From an uncultured Clostridia bacterium (GTDB taxonomy: Bacteria; Bacillota; Clostridia; Christensenellales; Borkfalkiaceae), in NCBI GenBank assembly GCA_945834965.1, contig CAMAHZ010000063.1, forward strand, positions 1 to 7,324: a DNA stretch of 7,324 nt, in the 5' to 3' direction. Both the position numbers and the translations under genes were made by a program. Each line of letters begins with the position of its first letter. The stretch's first letter is position 1. A model generated the notes under the pieces. The model did not search any database, was not told the DNA's origin, and saw nothing but the letters and a program-made list of their open reading frames with translations. Shown here piece after piece: positions 4,847 through 7,324 of the stretch.

Positions 4847-7324
4847 ATGGATTTTTCAAGAATTACTCGCAACTTACAGGACGTGTTGAACGCGTCGAGA
4901 GAGATTTCGGCAACGCTTGACGTCACTTACGTCGGTACCGAACAAATCGTCTACGCTATGCTTATGGTGGACGAGAGTACGGCGTATAGAATTTTGACCG
5001 AGTGCGGCGTATCGCCCGAAGGTTTCAGGCGCTTTTTATATAGGTCAATAGACCATAATTGCAACATAAAAGATTTTACGCCCCGTATCAAGCATATGCT
5101 CGAGCGTGCTCAGGATATAGCATTCGACGCCAACCCCGACGGCTTGACGGGCACCGAGCACCTTTTACGCGCCGTGCTTGAATCGCCCGACTGCCTTGCG
5201 GTAAGCATATTCAAGGCGTTGGGCATAAATATGCCCCTGCTCGTATCAAAGGTGCATAACGCTACCGAAGGCAAAAGGGAATACGACGATGACGAAGACG
5301 AAATCAATCCCTTTAGCGCCTACAATAAAAGCCCTTCGCAGAAGAAGGACGACAGGCGCTCTTCCGATAGGGGCTTGGACGACAGCATTATGCAGTACGG
5401 CACCGACCTTACTGCCAAGGCGAGAGAAGGCAAAATCGACCCCGTAATCGGCAGAAAGAAGGAGATTGATAAAATCATTCAGGTTCTTTCACGCCGCACA
5501 AAAAACAACCCCGTACTAATCGGCGAGCCGGGCGTAGGCAAATCCGCCGTCGTCGAAGGGCTTGCTCAGGCGATTATTAAAAACGAAGTACCCGACCTGC
5601 TTAAGGGTAAAATCGTCTTTTCGCTTGACCTTGCAAGTATGGTCGCAGGCGCAAAGTACAGGGGCGACTTTGAAGAGAGATTAAAGAACGCAATATCGCA
5701 GATTAAAGACAGCGGTAACGTAATTTTATTTATAGACGAAATTCACCTTTTAGTGGGCGCAGGTGCGTCTGCGGAAGGCAAGATGGACGCGGCTAATATC
5801 CTAAAGCCCATGCTTGCAAGGGGCGAGTTGCAGACCGTGGGCGCAACGACCTTGGACGAGTACAGAAAGTATATCGAAAAGGACGCCGCCTTAGAGCGCC
5901 GTTTCACCCCCGTACAGGTGGAAGAGCCTACCGTAAACGACACGATTGAAATACTCAGGGGGCTTAGGGATAAGTACGAAGCGCACCACAAGGTAGCCAT
6001 CTCCGACGAAGCGATAATCGCAGCAGCAACGCTTTCGGATAGGTATATTACCGACCGTTTCCTGCCCGATAAGGCGATTGACTTAATAGACGAAGCGGCG
6101 TCAAGGGCAAGGCTTAACAGCTATAACGCCCCTGCCGAGCTAAACGAGCTTGAAGAAAAGTATAAGCATCTCGTGCAGGAAAAGAACAAGGCGGCAAGGG
6201 GCGAAGATTACGACAAGGCTAAGCTTTTAGTTGCCGAACTTAACGCAACTCAGGCTAAGATAGAAGCTATCAAGAGCGAGTGGAAGGGCGGTCAGTCTAC
6301 GCCGACTATCGGCAGCGACGAAGTTGCGGAAGTAGTCAGCGGTTGGACGGGCGTACCCGTAATAAAGCTCACCGAGCAGGAGAGCGAAAAGCTTTTGCAC
6401 TTAGAAGAGAATTTGCATAAGCGCATAATCGGGCAGAACGAAGCCGTTTCCGCCGTCGCAAGGGCGATAAGAAGGGCAAGGGCAGGCTTGAACGAAAGCG
6501 GCAAGCCCATCGGCTCGTTTATCTTCGTCGGTCCTACGGGCGTAGGTAAAACCGACCTTGCTAAGGCGCTTGCGGAAAATATGTTCGGCGACGAAAAGCT
6601 CTTAATAAGGCTTGATATGTCCGAGTATATGGAAAAGCATTCGGTGTCAAAGCTTATAGGCGCGCCCCCGGGCTACGTCGGCTACGACGAGAACGCAGGC
6701 GGTCAGTTAACCGAAAAGGTTCGCCATAAGCCCTACTCCGTAGTACTCTTCGACGAAGTGGAAAAAGCTCACCCCGACGTGTTCAATCTCTTATTGCAAA
6801 TCCTTGACGACGGCAGACTTACCGACAGCAAGGGCAGAGTAATCAACTTTAAAAACACCATTATCATCTTAACGTCCAACGTGGGTGCAGGAAAGATTAA
6901 AAAGATGTCGGGCTTAGGGTTCAGCTCGTCGGAAAGCGACGGCTACGACAATATGAAGGACGCCATCGACGAAGCGTTAAAACAGCAGTTCCGCCCTGAA
7001 TTCTTGAACAGGTTAGACGACGTTATCGTGTTCAGAAAGCTGACCAAGGAAGAGGCAGGGCAAATCTGCTACAAGCTGATTGACGGCTTGAAAAAGCGTT
7101 TGGAGAATAAAAAGATTTCTATCGCCATTTCCCCCGAAGCTATGGAAAAGCTTATAGAAGAAGGATATTCCGAAGAGTACGGCGCACGCCCTATGAAAAG
7201 GACGGTGCAAAGGCGCATAGAAGATAGGCTTTCAGACGAAATTTTAGCAGGGCATATTTTAAACGGCGAAAGGGTAACGGTAGAAGTGCTGGACGGCAAT
7301 CTCTCCTTCCGCTCCGAAAAGTAG
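4847..7324 (+). CDS. clpC: ClpC, AAA+ unfoldase of the ClpCP protease
   Basis: The 825-residue protein is a full-length ClpC (about 810-820 usual) that unfolds substrates and threads them into ClpP. The N-domain (1-140) has two Clp-repeat halves with glutamates E32 (in GTEQ) and E104 (in GTEH) at the positions that bind phosphoarginine in Bacillus ClpC (E32, E106). An acidic linker follows (145-152). The first ATPase domain has Walker [10 protein letters not shown] (226-234), Walker B FIDE (295-298), sensor GATT (332-335) and Arg fingers R351/R352. A coiled-coil M-domain of the UVR type spans about 431-480. The second ATPase domain has Walker A GPTGVGKT (562-569), Walker B LFDE (634-637) and sensor-2 GAR (779-781). 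LGF (690-692) is the ClpP-docking loop. The short M-domain separates it from ClpB. It lies 29 bases after mcsB in the same operon, and the TAG is the last codon of the window, so no downstream terminator can be seen. Confidence 0.96.
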   Translation: MDFSRITRNLQDVLNASREISATLDVTYVGTEQIVYAMLMVDESTAYRILTECGVSPEGFRRFLYRSIDHNCNIKDFTPRIKHMLERAQDIAFDANPDGLTGTEHLLRAVLESPDCLAVSIFKALGINMPLLVSKVHNATEGKREYDDDEDEINPFSAYNKSPSQKKDDRRSSDRGLDDSIMQYGTDLTAKAREGKIDPVIGRKKEIDKIIQVLSRRTKNNPVLIGEPGVGKSAVVEGLAQAIIKNEVPDLLKGKIVFSLDLASMVAGAKYRGDFEERLKNAISQIKDSGNVILFIDEIHLLVGAGASAEGKMDAANILKPMLARGELQTVGATTLDEYRKYIEKDAALERRFTPVQVEEPTVNDTIEILRGLRDKYEAHHKVAISDEAIIAAATLSDRYITDRFLPDKAIDLIDEAASRARLNSYNAPAELNELEEKYKHLVQEKNKAARGEDYDKAKLLVAELNATQAKIEAIKSEWKGGQSTPTIGSDEVAEVVSGWTGVPVIKLTEQESEKLLHLEENLHKRIIGQNEAVSAVARAIRRARAGLNESGKPIGSFIFVGPTGVGKTDLAKALAENMFGDEKLLIRLDMSEYMEKHSVSKLIGAPPGYVGYDENAGGQLTEKVRHKPYSVVLFDEVEKAHPDVFNLLLQILDDGRLTDSKGRVINFKNTIIILTSNVGAGKIKKMSGLGFSSSESDGYDNMKDAIDEALKQQFRPEFLNRLDDVIVFRKLTKEEAGQICYKLIDGLKKRLENKKISIAISPEAMEKLIEEGYSEEYGARPMKRTVQRRIEDRLSDEILAGHILNGERVTVEVLDGNLSFRSEK

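Overview
The window looks like chromosomal DNA from a low-to-mid GC member of the Bacillota, most likely class Clostridia. The evidence is an mcsA-mcsB-clpC cluster, strong AAGGAGG-type ribosome binding sites, TTGACA/TATAAT-like promoters, and a GGGtGRT protein gene paired with a NifU-like gene. The genus cannot be resolved from the sequence alone. I see no mobile element, CRISPR array, tRNA or rRNA, and no gene-free stretch longer than about 230 bases.

Layout. (1) Bases 1-257, minus strand: a DUF1294 small membrane protein whose C-terminal end runs off the window. (2) Bases 338-1288, plus strand: a ROK-family sugar kinase, probably glucokinase-like, divergent from DUF1294. Their promoters sit back to back in an 80-base gap, and both are placed so that transcription would begin at or next to the start codon. 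(3) Bases 1311-1345: a hairpin terminator shared by the converging ROK gene and the next operon. (4) Bases 1362-3088, minus strand: a two-gene operon. A NifU/IscU-like scaffold protein comes first, followed by a GGGtGRT protein that overlaps it by one base. (5) Bases 3089-3320: a divergent control region with one promoter for each side. (6) Bases 3321-7324, plus strand: mcsA, mcsB and clpC. The window ends exactly on the clpC stop codon.

How the genes work together. McsA (zinc-finger adaptor/activator) and McsB (protein arginine kinase) tag proteins with phosphoarginine. ClpC is the AAA+ unfoldase that recognises that mark and feeds the proteins to ClpP, which is not in this window. The usual first gene of this operon in Bacilli and many Clostridia, the repressor gene ctsR, is absent, and I see no CtsR-type GGTCAAA repeat upstream of mcsA. 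The least understood part is the NifU-like/GGGtGRT pair. The scaffold protein keeps one recognisable cluster-ligand cysteine but seems to lack another, and it carries a C-terminal extension of about 100 residues. Its partner is a cysteine-rich protein of unknown function with a near-invariant-looking C-terminal third. The tight translational coupling suggests that the two act together. This pair is the best candidate here for an uncharacterised system.
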